NCBI GenBank assembly: GCA_029990175.1
Contig: JARKIP010000051.1
Span: 1,752,501-1,816,500, forward strand
Reading direction: 5' to 3'
Source of the DNA: Petunia secreta
Lineage: Eukaryota; Streptophyta; Magnoliopsida; Solanales; Solanaceae
DNA: 64,000 bases
Part shown: positions 23,031 to 35,233 of the stretch, piece by piece
Layout of the letters: each line of letters begins with the position of its first letter
How positions within the stretch are numbered: the stretch's first letter is position 1
Notes under the pieces: generated by a model
Database searches by the model: none
Told to the model about the DNA's origin: nothing
Seen by the model: only the letters and a program-made list of their open reading frames with translations
Position numbers and translations under genes: made by a program

Positions 23031-25347
23031 ATGAGTGCACGACCTACCATCACTGAAGGTCAGTCAGTTTAGAGGCCTCCACAGTTCAACAGACAATACT
23101 ATGCTTGGTGGAAAAACATGATTGAGAACTACATATGTGCTGAAGATTATCAACTCTGGCTGATAGTCTCTGAAGGAAATCTTATTCCCACCAAAGTAGT
23201 AGGTGAAGGAGATGCTGCTAAGCAAGAACCTAAACCAAAAGAAGAATTCAATGAAACGGACTATAAGATGATTGAAAAAAATCACAAAGCCAAAAGATTG
23301 GTCATTTGTGGTCTTGGTCCCGAAGAGTTCAATCGTGTATCATCTTATAAGATTGCTAAGGAAATATAGGATGCGTTGCAGGTTGCGCATGAAGGAACCA
23401 CAGAAGTGAAGGATTCCAAACGAAGAATGTTGAAAAGGCAATTTGAACTTTTCACCATGGGTGAGAAAGAGTCGATTCAGGACATGATGACAAGGTTGAC
23501 TGTAATCACTAATGAAATGAGATCCCTGGATATGGAATTGCCTGAAATAGAGATGGTCGATAAAGTCCTGAATGTGCTGCCTGAAGCATGGGAACCCAAG
23601 ATGACTGCCATCATTGATCCAAACCTCTAAGATCAATTAAACTTGAAGAATTAGTTGGAAGCTTGAAGACTCATGAGATGATGAAGGACACAAAGGCTAA
23701 GCTATCTGTAAAGAAGGACAAGACCCTTGCACTTGAAGCAACTGAAGAAACTGATGAGTATGTTGATCTTCAATCAGTTGAAGCGGCAATGGTGAGTGCC
23801 TTAAGACAGAAGCTAAATCTGGGAAGGTTCAAGGGATTCAAGAGAGGTGGAAAGGAGGGTTCTAGCAGGAAGAACAAAGTTGACAGTCCTGACTACTCAG
23901 GGTGCTTCAAATGTTTCAAAAAGGATCATGCTGTAGTAGATTGTCCTATGTGGAAAATAGAATGGATGAAAAATATAGCATCCAAGGAAAAGGAGAAGGA
24001 GACACCAAGGGAAGCTGATAAAGACAAAAAGAAGTCGAGACGACCTCCAAACTTCAAAGCAGAAAGAAGAAAGAAGAAGGAGGCATTCTATGCTACATGG
24101 GGACCTACTGATAGTGAATCTGACCATGAAAAGGATTCTGGAGATGACTCGCCACTGGCACTAATGGGTATGTCAGAAAGTAGTTCCGATGAAGAAGATC
24201 TTTGAGAGTTGAGAGGAGAAAGAGATCCATCTAAACCCCCTGTGTTTAACGGAACTCACTACAGGAACTGGAGGAAACAGATGAAGACCTTCTTGCAGGC
24301 TGCAGACTACAGTCTTTGGCTAATTGTGAAAAGAGGACCTCATGTCCCTGTGAAGAGGGTTGCAAATGGTGTCCTAGTGCCAAAGAAGGTGGAAGAAGTG
24401 GATCCCCAAGACCTAGACTAGCTTCAAGCAAACTCCAAAGCTGAATGGTACCTGAAAAGAGGACTTACCCATGATGTGCTGGCTAAAACTTCTGAGTGTA
24501 AGTCGGCCAAAAAATTCTGGGAAAGGCTAAAAGAGGTGTACTCAGATGATGTTCAAAAGAAGGACTCAGCTCTTATGGCAACAAATGGAACTGAAGATGC
24601 TCACTCTGCAGAGGTATGTCTATCTGAACTAAAAGAAACCTTGCACACATACTCTTCTGAGAATCTAATCTTAATCACTGCTACCTTGATTGAGGGTTAT
24701 GAAAAGGAGAAGCTTGAAATGGATAACCAGCTGAAGAATTAAGTAATCTTAGAACTAAGCACAAGAGTCTCCTAGAACAGAACATTGAACTAGAAGAAGT
24801 CAATGCCGTTTTGAAAGGACAAACTCTAGTGTCAAACTCTAAAATCTCTGAGCTTGAACTGGAATGCAATCAGTTAAAAGAAAGTGCAAATGGTAAGCAA
24901 ATAATAAGTGAAGTTCAAACCTTTTTGGAAAATGAATTAAAAAGAACAAATGAAATTCTATATTAGGAAACTGAGAAGAACAAGGTCCTAAGTCAAAAGG
25001 TTGAAAAAGCAAAATTTGAGCTTACCAAGTTAACTAAGTGGAACAAATCATCAGAGGCAATGAACTGGGTTCTTCAGAATCAAAACAGAGGAAAACAAGG
25101 ATTAGGATTCAAGAAACCACTGCCTCCATATAACCCTAAAAGCAAATACGTGGGGTTACCCTGCAACATGCTATGTACTTTTTGTGGTGAAACAGGTCAT
25201 ATCAAACAAATATGCATACACGTAAGCAAGGCAAAGGCTAAAAATAAAAGAAGTGTTTTACCTAAATGGGCTAGACAGGACTTGATTTATCCATTTTCTA
25301 GTAAGAAGGGACCCAAGCTTGTCTGGGTTCTTAAGGCTAACCCCTAA
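23031..25347 (+). pseudogene. Decayed copia gag with a partial internal duplication
   Basis: Gag forms the virus-like particle and packages the RNA. The frame starts at ATG 23031 and shows the usual plant copia gag N-terminus (FNRQYYAWWKNMIENY, then a UBN2-like region), with in-frame stops near 23070 and at 23367-23369, and a frameshift around 23628-23663. A zinc knuckle CX2CX4HX4C follows (CFKCFKKDHAVVDC, near 23909). After a stop at 24203 a second gag N-terminal segment begins (FNGTHYRNWRKQMKTFL, DYSLWLIVK), runs into a Sirevirus-type Leu/Glu-rich coiled coil, and ends with another zinc knuckle (CTFCGETGHIKQIC, near 25175). The repeated N-terminal domain is not part of a normal gag and suggests recombination between two elements. 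Several stops make it non-functional. Confidence 0.85.
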
Positions 25348-25353
25348 TCTGTT

Positions 25354-28300
25354 TTGCAGGCTGGAGTGAGGGAGAACAACCCAAGCTGGATTCTTGATAG
25401 TGGTTGTTCGAGGCACATGACAGGAGATAGAAGAAACTTCCTCTCACTCGCAGCATTTCAAGGAGGCAGTGTGGCCTTCGGAGGAGGAAAAAGCGGTCAA
25501 ATAGTTGGAATTGGAAAGATTGGGAGAACTCTAGATCATGCCATTGAGTTTCTTTATTGTGTTGATGGCCATAGACACAATCTGTTGAGCATCTCCCAAC
25601 TCTGTGACAGAGAAAATGAAGTGAAGTTCTCATCTGTAGGATGCATTATGAAGAACCTACGGAGTGGAGAAATTGTAATGGAAGGAAAAAGGGTGAACAA
25701 CGTATATAAAGCATCGCTGAAGTCATTACCTGAAAACAACCTAACCTGTCTAAATGTACAAGAGAGTGACTCTCAGCTGTGGCACAAAAGAATGGGACAT
25801 GCAAGTCTCTCACAACTGAACAAGCTCGTATCAAAGGAGCTGGTTCGTGGATTGCCAAGTAAGAGATTTGAAAATATTAAGATGTGCGATGCTTGTGTAA
25901 AGGGAAAGCATGTGAGATCATCTTTTAAGTCCAAGAAAGTGGTAAGTACATCAAAACCACTGGAACTGTTGCATATGGATCTGTGTGGACCTATGAGAGT
26001 CAGAAGCAGAGGAGGAAAGAGATTCGTGTTCGTGATTGTTGATGACTACTCTCGATACACATGGACTTTGTTCTAGGCAACTAAAGATGAACCTTTTGAC
26101 AGCTTCAAAGACTGGGCTGGTGTAGTTCAGAAGAGGCTAAATCTTGAACTCATTAGCATCAGATCGGATCATGGAACTGAGTTTGAAAACTCAAAATTCT
26201 CTGAGTATTGTGCAAGGAACAGTATAGATCATAACTTTTCCGCTCCAAGAACTCCCCAACAAAATGGAGTGGTAGAGAGGAAGAACAGATCTCTGGAAGA
26301 TATGGCTAGGACTATGCTGTTGTCAAGTGGTCTTGCAAGAAATTTTTGGGCCGAGGCTATAAATACTGCATGTTACTTGCTGAACAGATGTTCAATCAGA
26401 GCAATTCTTGACAAGACCCCATATGAGCTACTCAGGGGTAGAAAGCCAAACATCGGTCATCTAAGACCTTTTGGGTGCAAATGCTTTGTTCACAACAATG
26501 GAAAAGAACCTCTGGGAAAGTTCGACGCAAGGAGTGACGAGGCAATATTTCTTGGTTATTCGACCCAAAGCAAGGCATATAAAGTGTTCAATAAAAGGAC
26601 ACAGACAGTGGAAGAAAGTATGCATGTTGTCTTTGATGAATCAGACAGGGCACTGGAGGAACGTGAGACAGATGATCAAGAAATTGGGCTTAGCAGGGAA
26701 GAAGGTGTGAATGAACTGGAAGACTCTGAAGACAAGGAGACATCAGGAGAACGTCCAAGTGCATTGGAACAAGGGGTAAATCTGACAGGGGGAACTGCTG
26801 ATGAAGCTGATGATCTAGCAAGTCAAGAAGAAACTCACCAGGATGATAACGCGAGTTCTTCCAGTCATGTCAAACTAAGGCCATGGAAACACCAAAGATC
26901 TCATCCTTTGGAGAATGTCCTATCAGAACTGGATACAGGAATCATGACCAGGTCAGCCTTGAAGAATTTATGTGCTTTCTTTGCGTTCCTTTCATCTCTG
27001 GAACCAAAGAACGTAAAAGAGGCTCTAGAAGATCCAGATTGGATTCTAGCTATGCAGGAGGAACTGCATCAATTTGAAAGAAGCAAAGTGTGGCATCTAG
27101 TTCCTAAGCCAAAGGACAGATCAATAATTGGAACTAAATGGGTATTCAGGAACAAACTAGATGAGCATGGTATAGTGACGAGAAACAAAGCAAGATTAGT
27201 AGTGCAAGGCTATAGTCAAGAAGAAGGAATTGACTACGATGAGACCTTTGCACCTGCGGAAAGGATTGAGGCTATCAGAAAGCTGATTGCTTTTGCTACA
27301 TACATGGAGTTCACACTATATCAGATGGATGTGAAGAGTGCTTTTTTAAACGGATACCTGAATGAAGAAGTCTATGTTATACAGCCACCAGGCTTTGTGA
27401 ATAATGAATTCCCTGATCATGTTTACAAACTGGACAAGGCTTTTTATGGACTGAAGCAAGCCCCTAGAGCCTGGTATGAAAGACTCTCAGGATTTCTATT
27501 GAAGAATGGGTTCTCAAGAGGAAAGATTGACAACACATTGTTCCTCAAAAAGAAAGGAAATGACCTATTGGTGGTTCAAGTGTATGTTGATGATATTATT
27601 TTTGGAGCCACTGATGAGGGGCTATGCAAAGGCTTTGCTGATCTGATGGGAAGTGAATTTGAAATGAGCATGATGGGAGAACTAAATTTCTTCCTTGGAT
27701 TGCAAATAAAGCAAATTCCTGAAGGAACTACTGAAGAAGTTTGACATGGAAGGAGCAAAAGAAATGACTACTCCCATTGCACCTGGGACAAATCTGGATA
27801 TGGATAAACTCGGTCCTTCAACAGACGAGACAAAATATAGAGGAATCATAGGATCATTTCTTTATCTCACAGCCAGTCGACCTGACATTGTATATAGTGT
27901 AGGACTGTGTGCTAGATTTCAGTCCAAACCCAAGGAGTCACATTTGACAGCTGTGAAGAGGATCCTGAGATACTTGAAAGGAACTCAGGACCTTTGTCTC
28001 TGGTACCCAAGCGGAGGTACTTTTGAACTAATTGGTTTTGCTGATGCAGACTATGCAGGTCACTTGGTGGACAGGAAAAGCACTTCAGGAATGGCACACT
28101 TTCTGGGTCCTTGTTTGATCTCTTGGGCCACAAAGAAGCAAAACTCAGTTGCCTTATCAACTGCTGAAGCCGAGTATGTGGCAACTGCATTATGCTGTTC
28201 ACAATTGCTGTGGATCAAACAACAACTGGAGGACTTCGGCATCAAGTGTGGGGCTGTGCCAATTTTCTGTGACAATACTAGTGCAGTGAACATTGCCAAG

Positions 28301-28450
28301 AACCCATTCCAACATAAAAGAACCAAAAACATTGATATTAGACACCACTTCTTGAGAGATAATGTGGAAAAAGGTCTAATCACTATGAACTCTTGCAGGA
28401 CTGAGGATCAAATTGCTGACATATTTACTAAAGCTTTGAACAAGGTATAG
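25354..28450 (+). pseudogene. Decayed copia pol: protease, integrase, reverse transcriptase, RNase H
   Basis: Domains in copia order: aspartic protease (ILDSGCSRHMTGD), gag-pre-integrase zinc finger (LWHKRMGH...CDACVKGK), integrase core with its three acidic positions in HMDLCGPM, SDHGTEF and GVVERKNR, reverse transcriptase with KARLVVQG, QMDVKSAFLNG and the catalytic YVDD at about 27580-27591, then RNase H (FADADYAG, STAEAEYVA, RTKNIDIRHH). Two breaks are seen: TAG at 26074-26076 in the integrase core, and a stop at 27742-27744, with the downstream reading continuing in another frame just before KKFDMEGA, which suggests a loss of a few tens of bases between RT and RNase H. The catalytic residues themselves are preserved. 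Confidence 0.95.
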
Positions 28451-29137
28451 TTTGAGAGGAACAGGTTGGAATTAGGGATGACCAAAATACACGGATGATC
28501 CAGCAGAGAAATCCTCATGATTGGTTAGTAAAGTATTCGATTGTCTATATCTGAATTTTGTCATTAATATTCAGTCTAACATGGTACTTTTATTAGTACA
28601 CTTGTTCAGTTTTTAGCACCAGGTAAGAATAATGTGATCCCATGAAGAACCTACTATGTACTAAGAAGGAATCAGTATAAGCATGAGGAATCATGTCCAG
28701 GTACACTCACACTACCCTGCATGATAAAAGTCATAACTAAATTAAATTGACAATCACACGTGTGTCAAGAGAGATCCTCCATGTTCTTATAACTGTCCAA
28801 AATTATAGGAACACATTCCTTTTCAGGGTAGAATTTTAATTGATGTATTGGACCCCATTACTTAAAAAGGGGATATATCAATTAAGTCCATAACCGTCAA
28901 AACTAACTCTTCCCTGTTTTCAAAAATTTAAAAAGCTGCTTTTTCTCCTTTTTATCGTTACTACTTTGCCTTCCCTAGACATTGTCAAATCACCGAAACC
29001 CCTTCCCTCTTAACCATATTTTCCCAACCCATTACCATTCACCCACTCCTTCCTCTCAAAATTAAAATTCTCTCTCAAAACCCTAAAACCAGAAAATTCT
29101 TCTATCTCTGTGGCAACACATAAAAAACTGCGTCAAG
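28451..29137. other. Spacer between copia pol and the 3' ORF
   Basis: AT-rich, no open frame of note. In Sireviruses with an env-like ORF this region supplies the leader or splice acceptor for a subgenomic RNA; no particular site can be assigned by eye. Confidence 0.45.
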
Positions 29138-31257
29138 ATGTCTGAAAAACCACCACCATCTACACTTGCCCAAAGGATTGCAAAGGCTCGCGCAAAATTT
29201 CTTCAAAAAGGGGACAAGAAGCTGGTAAAGAAGTTGAGATTAAGGACGACTCCCACTACATCCATTGCACAAAGTTCATCACAACCACTACATGAGGTAA
29301 TCTCCGCTCCTATCTTATCTACGCCCGTTGTTTCAGTAGACATAAACAGCCCTTGTATTGCAGAAACTGAAACCCTAGTTACAAGGCTAGACAAAATAAT
29401 AGGTGTTGAGCATGTTGAACAAATAGATAGGGGGAACCCACGTGAGGCAAAGCGTGACTGTGTAGGAGATGAACTTAGGAAAGTCTTACAGGTGCCTGTG
29501 GTTGATGAGTCTGGTGAAAACTTGAATGTTGCAGAAAAGGTAATAGAAAAGTTCAAGGAGGATGATAGGGTTGAGAGAAATAGGAAAGAATCTGTGCCAG
29601 AAAGTCCAGCTGTTGGAGGACTTGGATCTGTTGAAGTCCCAGAGAATTTGGTGCAAGAACCTGTTGCTTGCCCAAATTCCACTGAGGCTGATGATGCAGA
29701 TATAGATTGGACAGATTCTGAGGAAGAAGGAAAAAAGGAGACAGTGTTGGAAAAGACTGAAGCAAAAGAAACTCCCAAGGTGGCTGAAGAACCAAAGAGA
29801 AAAAGGAAGTTTGGTGAAGAAGATGAAAAATTAGCAGGGGAGGAAGAGGAAGAGGAAGAGGAAGAGGAAGTTGTATTTCTGAAAGAAAATATAGTGGAGC
29901 CTGAGAAAAGAAGAAGGTTAGTGAAAGGGGGAAAACCAGTGCTGAAGACAAGGCTGGTTGATGAAGATTGTGATGAGAGTGTTGACAAGGTTGTCTATGA
30001 ACCTGTGGCCAGAAGGGTTGGCACCAGGTCTGTCTTAAAACAACAATTGGAAAAAGTTGGAAGGTTGGAGAAAACAGTGACTAATGTTAGAGATAGAGAA
30101 GCAAGGAAGAAGGAGGAAGAAAGAAGAGTTGAGAAAACCAGGAGGAAAGTGATGATGATGCAGGTAGTTATGCTGAGCTAAGTGACTCTGATACAGATAG
30201 TGAAGCTGAGACAAGAAGAAGGAGAAGAGGAAGTGAGGATGAAACTGACAGAGTGGCTTTCTTCTCTAAACATCAGGTGTTGCCTGGCAGCATCCTACAT
30301 GATGAGAAAGAGTTTCATATGAAGCCACTGCTCAGAATGATTGGTCACCAGGGCTGGTTGGGGTTGTTTGGCAACAAGGATAGAAAGTTGTATGCTGATG
30401 AGATCAGAGAATTCTATACAAATTGCAGAGTCAATGCTAGGAGGGTGTTCACAACTGTGAGAGGAGTGGAGATAGAATTTGGGAGACCTGAGCTTGGGGT
30501 GATTCTTGACATACCTGCTGAAGGTTATTGCAGGTATATTAAGCTCAAATGGCCAAAGAGGACTGATGGAGTCACTCCTCTAGATGTTGTCAAGAAGTTC
30601 TCAGGGAAACCCAAGTTGAGAAAGGAGAGGAAGGTAGACAAGAAGGAAATGGAACCTACACATCAATTGTTGTTTGAGTTTGTGCACAGGTTTCTTCTAC
30701 CTAGAGGAGAGAGGAACTGTGAGGCTAGTGCTTTGGACCTGACATACATGGATCTGCTGGACATGGGGGGTGAAAATTAATTTGCCTGGGCTGATAATTA
30801 GACACATCAAAAGAATTGTTGACACAGAGCAGAAGCCACACTCCCTTGTACATTCCTACATCATTCAGCAGGTACTAGAGCACTTTGGGTCCCTTTAGAA
30901 GCTGGGAAGAAGCCAACCATTCCCCAAATGTTTGGGATTAATGTGCTGAAAAACTGCGACTTCTTCAGAGAAAGCAGAGCTTCAAAGAGACCAATGCAGG
31001 CCAAGCAAGAGCAGGAGGAGGAGAGTGAGGATTATGGACCTGAAGAGGCCATTGATGCTGTGAAGGAGCTGGAGACGCATGTCCTTGAGGTAAATGAAGA
31101 AAACACAGAGCTCCACAGACAGCTGAAGTTGAAGGATCAAGAACTTGATCGTTTGAAAATAGACTGCCACAAGTATGAGGCCGATTTGTTGATGGAAAGG
31201 GCCAAAAATACGAAGCAACTTGAGGCACTTGTCAAACACTTCAACGTTCAGCTTTGA
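29138..31257 (+). pseudogene. 3' accessory (env-like position) ORF of the Sirevirus, frameshifted
   Basis: Three open segments that appear to be one former gene. Segment 1 (29138-30181) is a lysine- and glutamate-rich, probably disordered region with an EEEEEEEEEE stretch. A one-base shift near 30147-30155 joins it to segment 2 (30253-30780), which carries a fold resembling the 'putative plant transposon protein' domain (FYTNCRVNARRVFTTVRGVEIEF, GRPELGVILDIP). A second shift in a GGGGGG run near 30767 leads on to segment 3 (30928-31257), a leucine/glutamate coiled coil (LETHVLEVNEENTELHRQLKLKDQELDRL, in two heptad blocks). No signal peptide or membrane segment is visible, so calling it an envelope protein is unsupported; only the position is env-like. 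Domain name from memory. Confidence 0.6.
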
Positions 31258-31718
31258 ATCCTCCTATCCTATCCCATTCTGTTCTAATTCCTTCTCTCTA
31301 CCTGTTGTCTACCCTCTCTTATGCTCTCCTGATCACATGTGGTTGGATGTTTAAGACAATTTATTCTGTTGTGTACTAAATATTGGGGTTGTGCTGATAA
31401 CATAACCTGGATGATGATTTTAAATTTTCTTATGCTTATGAATGTTTCATGCTTTAGTCATTGGTTTTGATTGGACCCTTATTCTTGCTTATGTGTGCTA
31501 TTATTACTGACTTGTTGCCTTGTGCTTTAGACTGAGTTTCACTGACAAGTTCGTGCAGGGATTCGAATCTTTTCGATGATGCCAAAAGGGGGAAGAAGGA
31601 AATGTTGGAGTGTTTGTGACCTAATTCATCATTTGTTTCTTTTCTACTTGTTATCTTTTGTTGTTTGCTGGTATTTATGTCTACTCAGGTTCTTGGGCAA
31701 CATTTGTTTGTCATCATC
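31258..31718. other. 3' untranslated part of the copia element
   Basis: T-rich sequence between the accessory ORF and the polypurine tract, no gene seen. Confidence 0.6.
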
Positions 31719-31730
31719 AAAAAGGGGGAA
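31719..31730 (+). other. Polypurine tract of the copia element
   Basis: AAAAAGGGGGAA two bases upstream of the 3' LTR; the site for plus-strand priming. Confidence 0.9.
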
Positions 31731-31732
31731 TT

Positions 31733-32593
31733 TGTTGAGAGCTGGTTTTGAAGTATGACAAACGAGAAGGACTCCAAGGTTCTCACTAAGGACCTAGTCC
31801 TTAGAATGAAGGGCACAGGTGATCGAAAAGATTACGGGTTGCAAATCCCTGCGGAACTAGGAGTAGTGGCGGGTAACTGAATATGCATCCTAGTCAGACT
31901 AAAAGAAGTTGTGTCCAGGCTGCGTCTGCGAAGTGTGAAAAGGAGTTGGAATTCAACAAGGAAAGGAGTTACTGGGAATCCTGACTTGCCTTAATTAAAA
32001 GGATTCCTTGTAGAACTCTACTAGGGTTTCAAGACCCATATATATGCAAGTAATAGAGGCAACCGAAATCAATTATTCAGAAACGGAGAGTTGAGAGCAT
32101 ACAAAGGCGATCTAGCATCTTTCTACGTGAGTAAACTGAGCAAGAAAACTTGAGTGCAAGCAGTGTATCGAGTCTAGATTTTCTGTCTAGCTTCGTCAAG
32201 TTGCAAGTTGTCTTTAATTAGAGCTTTCATAGTTTTACCTATTGGCTTATTCAGAAGCGCATGTATTAGGTGAACTTTTGTGTAATTACTGAGAAGCTAG
32301 AGTTTAGCTTTTAGTAGTAATCAGGGTCTAGAGTGTAGCCCCTTGGTTCCAGAGTTTGTAATAAGAAACGTTGCTCTTGTGTTAGTGGATTCAGTGCTAA
32401 AATCCCAGAGTGTGGGTCGTGTTTTTTTCTCCCTTGAGCAAGGAGTTTTTCCACGTAAAAATCCTTGTGTTCTTGTGTGTATGTTTTGTATGGTTTAGTG
32501 TTCCAGGCAGAAGAAGAGATATTCTGAGAAAAAGGTTCTTCTCTAGGAGAACAAGGTTCTTGTAACAAAAATCGGAGGACACTATTCAACCCC
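31733..32593 (+). repeat. 3' LTR of the copia element, first part
   Basis: Colinear with 22080-22940 of the 5' LTR with scattered substitutions. It breaks off at TTCAACCCC, where the nested element begins. Confidence 0.95.
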
Positions 32594-34321
32594 TGTTGAC
32601 ACTCAATTTTGTCCCGGAATTTTCAATTAGCGTCTAAATTATGTTAAAATATGGTTAATTTTTTATAATAAATTAAGTTAATAATTTTAACGTAAAAAGG
32701 CCATAATTGTCATTCATTTTGAATCCCGGCCTATTTACGCGACACCCAATTTTTCTAGCCCAATTTGTAAATTACCCTAATCATTTTACCCATAAATATA
32801 TATATTCTTATCCCTTAAACCCTAGCCCCCATTCACTATTCACCATCTTCCCCACTAAAAAACCCTCATCTCCTTTACAACACAAAAATTCAGATCTAAT
32901 CACTAATCATCTCCCTCACCCAACACCATCATCCTCAACCCCTCCTCCTCTCTTTAAACACTACCCGTTCCATACATATTCACACACTACATACTTTTTG
33001 TCCATGTGAACAAAACCTCACTAAACCCCACTAAACCCTTACCATTGCTTCCATATTTTCGGGTTCTTTGTTACCTTATTCAGCTGATTTGGTTAATGGG
33101 TCATTGGAATTTGTCGATTCCATGCCCGAAAAAGGGTTTCATTCAAGTGGTTATTTACAAGTTGGATATGCAGTACCACCAGATTTACCAGAAGATGATG
33201 AAGGGCTTGAGATATCGAAACTTGGTATCTTTCAGGATATCATTTCTGCTTCGGCTAAAAAGGGAATTACTAAGCTCTTCCCTATTCAGATCTGTTAGCA
33301 ATTCGGGGTGATCGTGTTGTCTTCAAGCGTGATTGGTTGAGCACTCCAATCCTGTTATTTTGGTTCTTGTTAATCGTGGCTTATAGTGGCCCTTGATTAG
33401 CCAATTTGTTGATTCACCCGTTATTGTGGTTTGTCCCTCTATTTTATTTGGATCTGTGATTCAAAACTGAAAAAGGGATTGGGAGTGGTAGCGACGCTGT
33501 TGGCGTTGCTTCTCCTCTTCTCTCCATTTTGGCATCGTGTTTCTTTTAATCACTGGATTTCTGTTTTCCGTTCACCGGAAGTTGACTGGAAAAACCCATG
33601 TTGGTCCCGTGTTCGTTTGCTTCTACTGATTTGATTTGAAATTCCGGCGGCTATGAGTTCTGTCTCGCCGAAAAAGGCTATATACTTGTCGCATTTGTTC
33701 GTTTGTTTGTACTGGATTCGTTGGTTTGTATTGGTTTGCTCTGTTCCATTCGATTGTGGGTCGGATCCCTACTGTATTGGGCTATAATTTTTTATCAATA
33801 CACTTGTTGCTATCAATTTTGCTTGGATCTTTGAACACTGTTGGGCCCACGTTAATTCCCTTACTGTGTGTTGTGGATTCCTGATGTTGCTTGACATTTG
33901 ATCCGAATTGAATGCCGTTGTTTACACTAAGTCCTTTGGACATTATTTACTGATTACGGATAAATGCTACACCGATTATGGCCTATGTGGAAAATATTTA
34001 ATTTGAGGTGTATGGACTGATTTGAACTCGATACTACATCTGGCCAATGAAAATACATATACACGTATTGAGGCCTCAGGATCGATTTGAACATGATACT
34101 ACACTTGAACCGTCCCGTTCCCGTGTCCCTAAAGCAAAAGGCGATGATGAATGCACTTTAATGCAAAGCAAGTTGAATAGAGTAGTGGATTTGGTACTTG
34201 GCGTGGCAACCGGCCCGGGCTCCGTATTTGCAGCCGTATCAATATCCCGAGCCTCTATTCGACGCGCCATACAAACCTGAGCCTAAATTTTGCAAAACAA
34301 CCCCCGTTACTATTATTATTA

Positions 34322-34367
<46 letters not shown>

Positions 34368-35212
34368 TCTATTATTGTTATTATTATTTTATTATTATTA
34401 TCACTTTATTACTTTATTATTTATTTTATTTCATTAATTATTATACCTTATTATCGTACTAATCCAATTTTACTTGTTTGTTTTGCGAGGTACATTTTTG
34501 CACGAATAATTTATGGACGAGTTTGGCTAACTCACGAATGGGAATAATTCATTGCATTGAAGACATTTGGGGATTGAATTCGGACCCGAGCATTCAGAAA
34601 TAAGACTTAGTAATTTTAGAAAATTCAAGACTCCCGCGAGTTGATTAATTTCCCAGTTCTATCCTTTACTTTGCATTCCTTTCCTTAGAGATATTTACAC
34701 AAATAAATGTATAGAATATTTTATTTTTCAATAATATTTGATTGTTTGTATGTTGTTTTACTTTACGTTCATTGCCTTTTATTGTGAAGTCATTATTTAA
34801 TTTATTGTAAAATTGGGGCCGTCTTAGCAAATACGTGCAAGTAAAAGAATATTTTACAAATAAGCTTTTATTCGATTAATTATTCTTATTATTATTATTA
34901 CTATTTTTAAATAATTCTTTTGAAAGAAAAGCACACTTGAAAATATTTGGAAACCTGTCGGATTAACCGTATTTTACGGAATTTCGGAAGTGCCTTAAAA
35001 ACCTTCTTCCGAAATGAATAAAACCTCTTACCTTTAGAATCTCTGAAAAGACCGTCTTTTTCCTAAAACGGAGTTTTTGCACGCATTTTTTAATTCGGTT
35101 CCCTGTTTTCCTTAAATTGGGTGGCGACTCCAAAAACTCCAAAAGAGTTAGTCCATCCTGTCGATATTCTGAAATTTATCCTTTTTGGGGGGGTAATTTT
35201 TGGGGTTCAACA
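32594..35212 (+). repeat. 5' LTR of the nested element
   Basis: 2619 bp, TGTTGACACTC...GGGTTCAACA. Contains AT-rich TATAAATATATATA-like sequence near 32790 followed by a leader with AAACCCTAGCC, which is probably the promoter. A (TTA)n microsatellite lies at about 34310-34378. Short open frames such as 33068-33298 are repeated in the other LTR and are not recognised as genes. Confidence 0.95.
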
Positions 35213-35215
35213 GCA

Positions 35216-35233
35216 TGACGACTCCGCTGGGGA
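35216..35233 (+). other. Primer-binding site of the nested element
   Basis: TGACGACTCCGCTGGGGA differs by one base from the Tat/Ogre-type site TGGCGACTCCGCTGGGGA and begins three bases after the LTR end. Confidence 0.8.

Noticed and set aside
29203..29988. 261-codon minus-strand open frame rich in serine
   Set aside because: It is the complement of the Glu/Lys-rich plus-strand ORF; its Ser/Phe/Pro composition is what antisense of GAA/GAG codons gives.
29138..31257. A true viral envelope glycoprotein in the Sirevirus
   Set aside because: No signal peptide, membrane segment or cysteine pattern is visible; only the position is suggestive.
34198..34547. Hydrophobic leucine/isoleucine-rich frames (also 42478-42827) resembling membrane proteins
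   Set aside because: They translate a (TTA)n microsatellite in both LTR copies; not genes.
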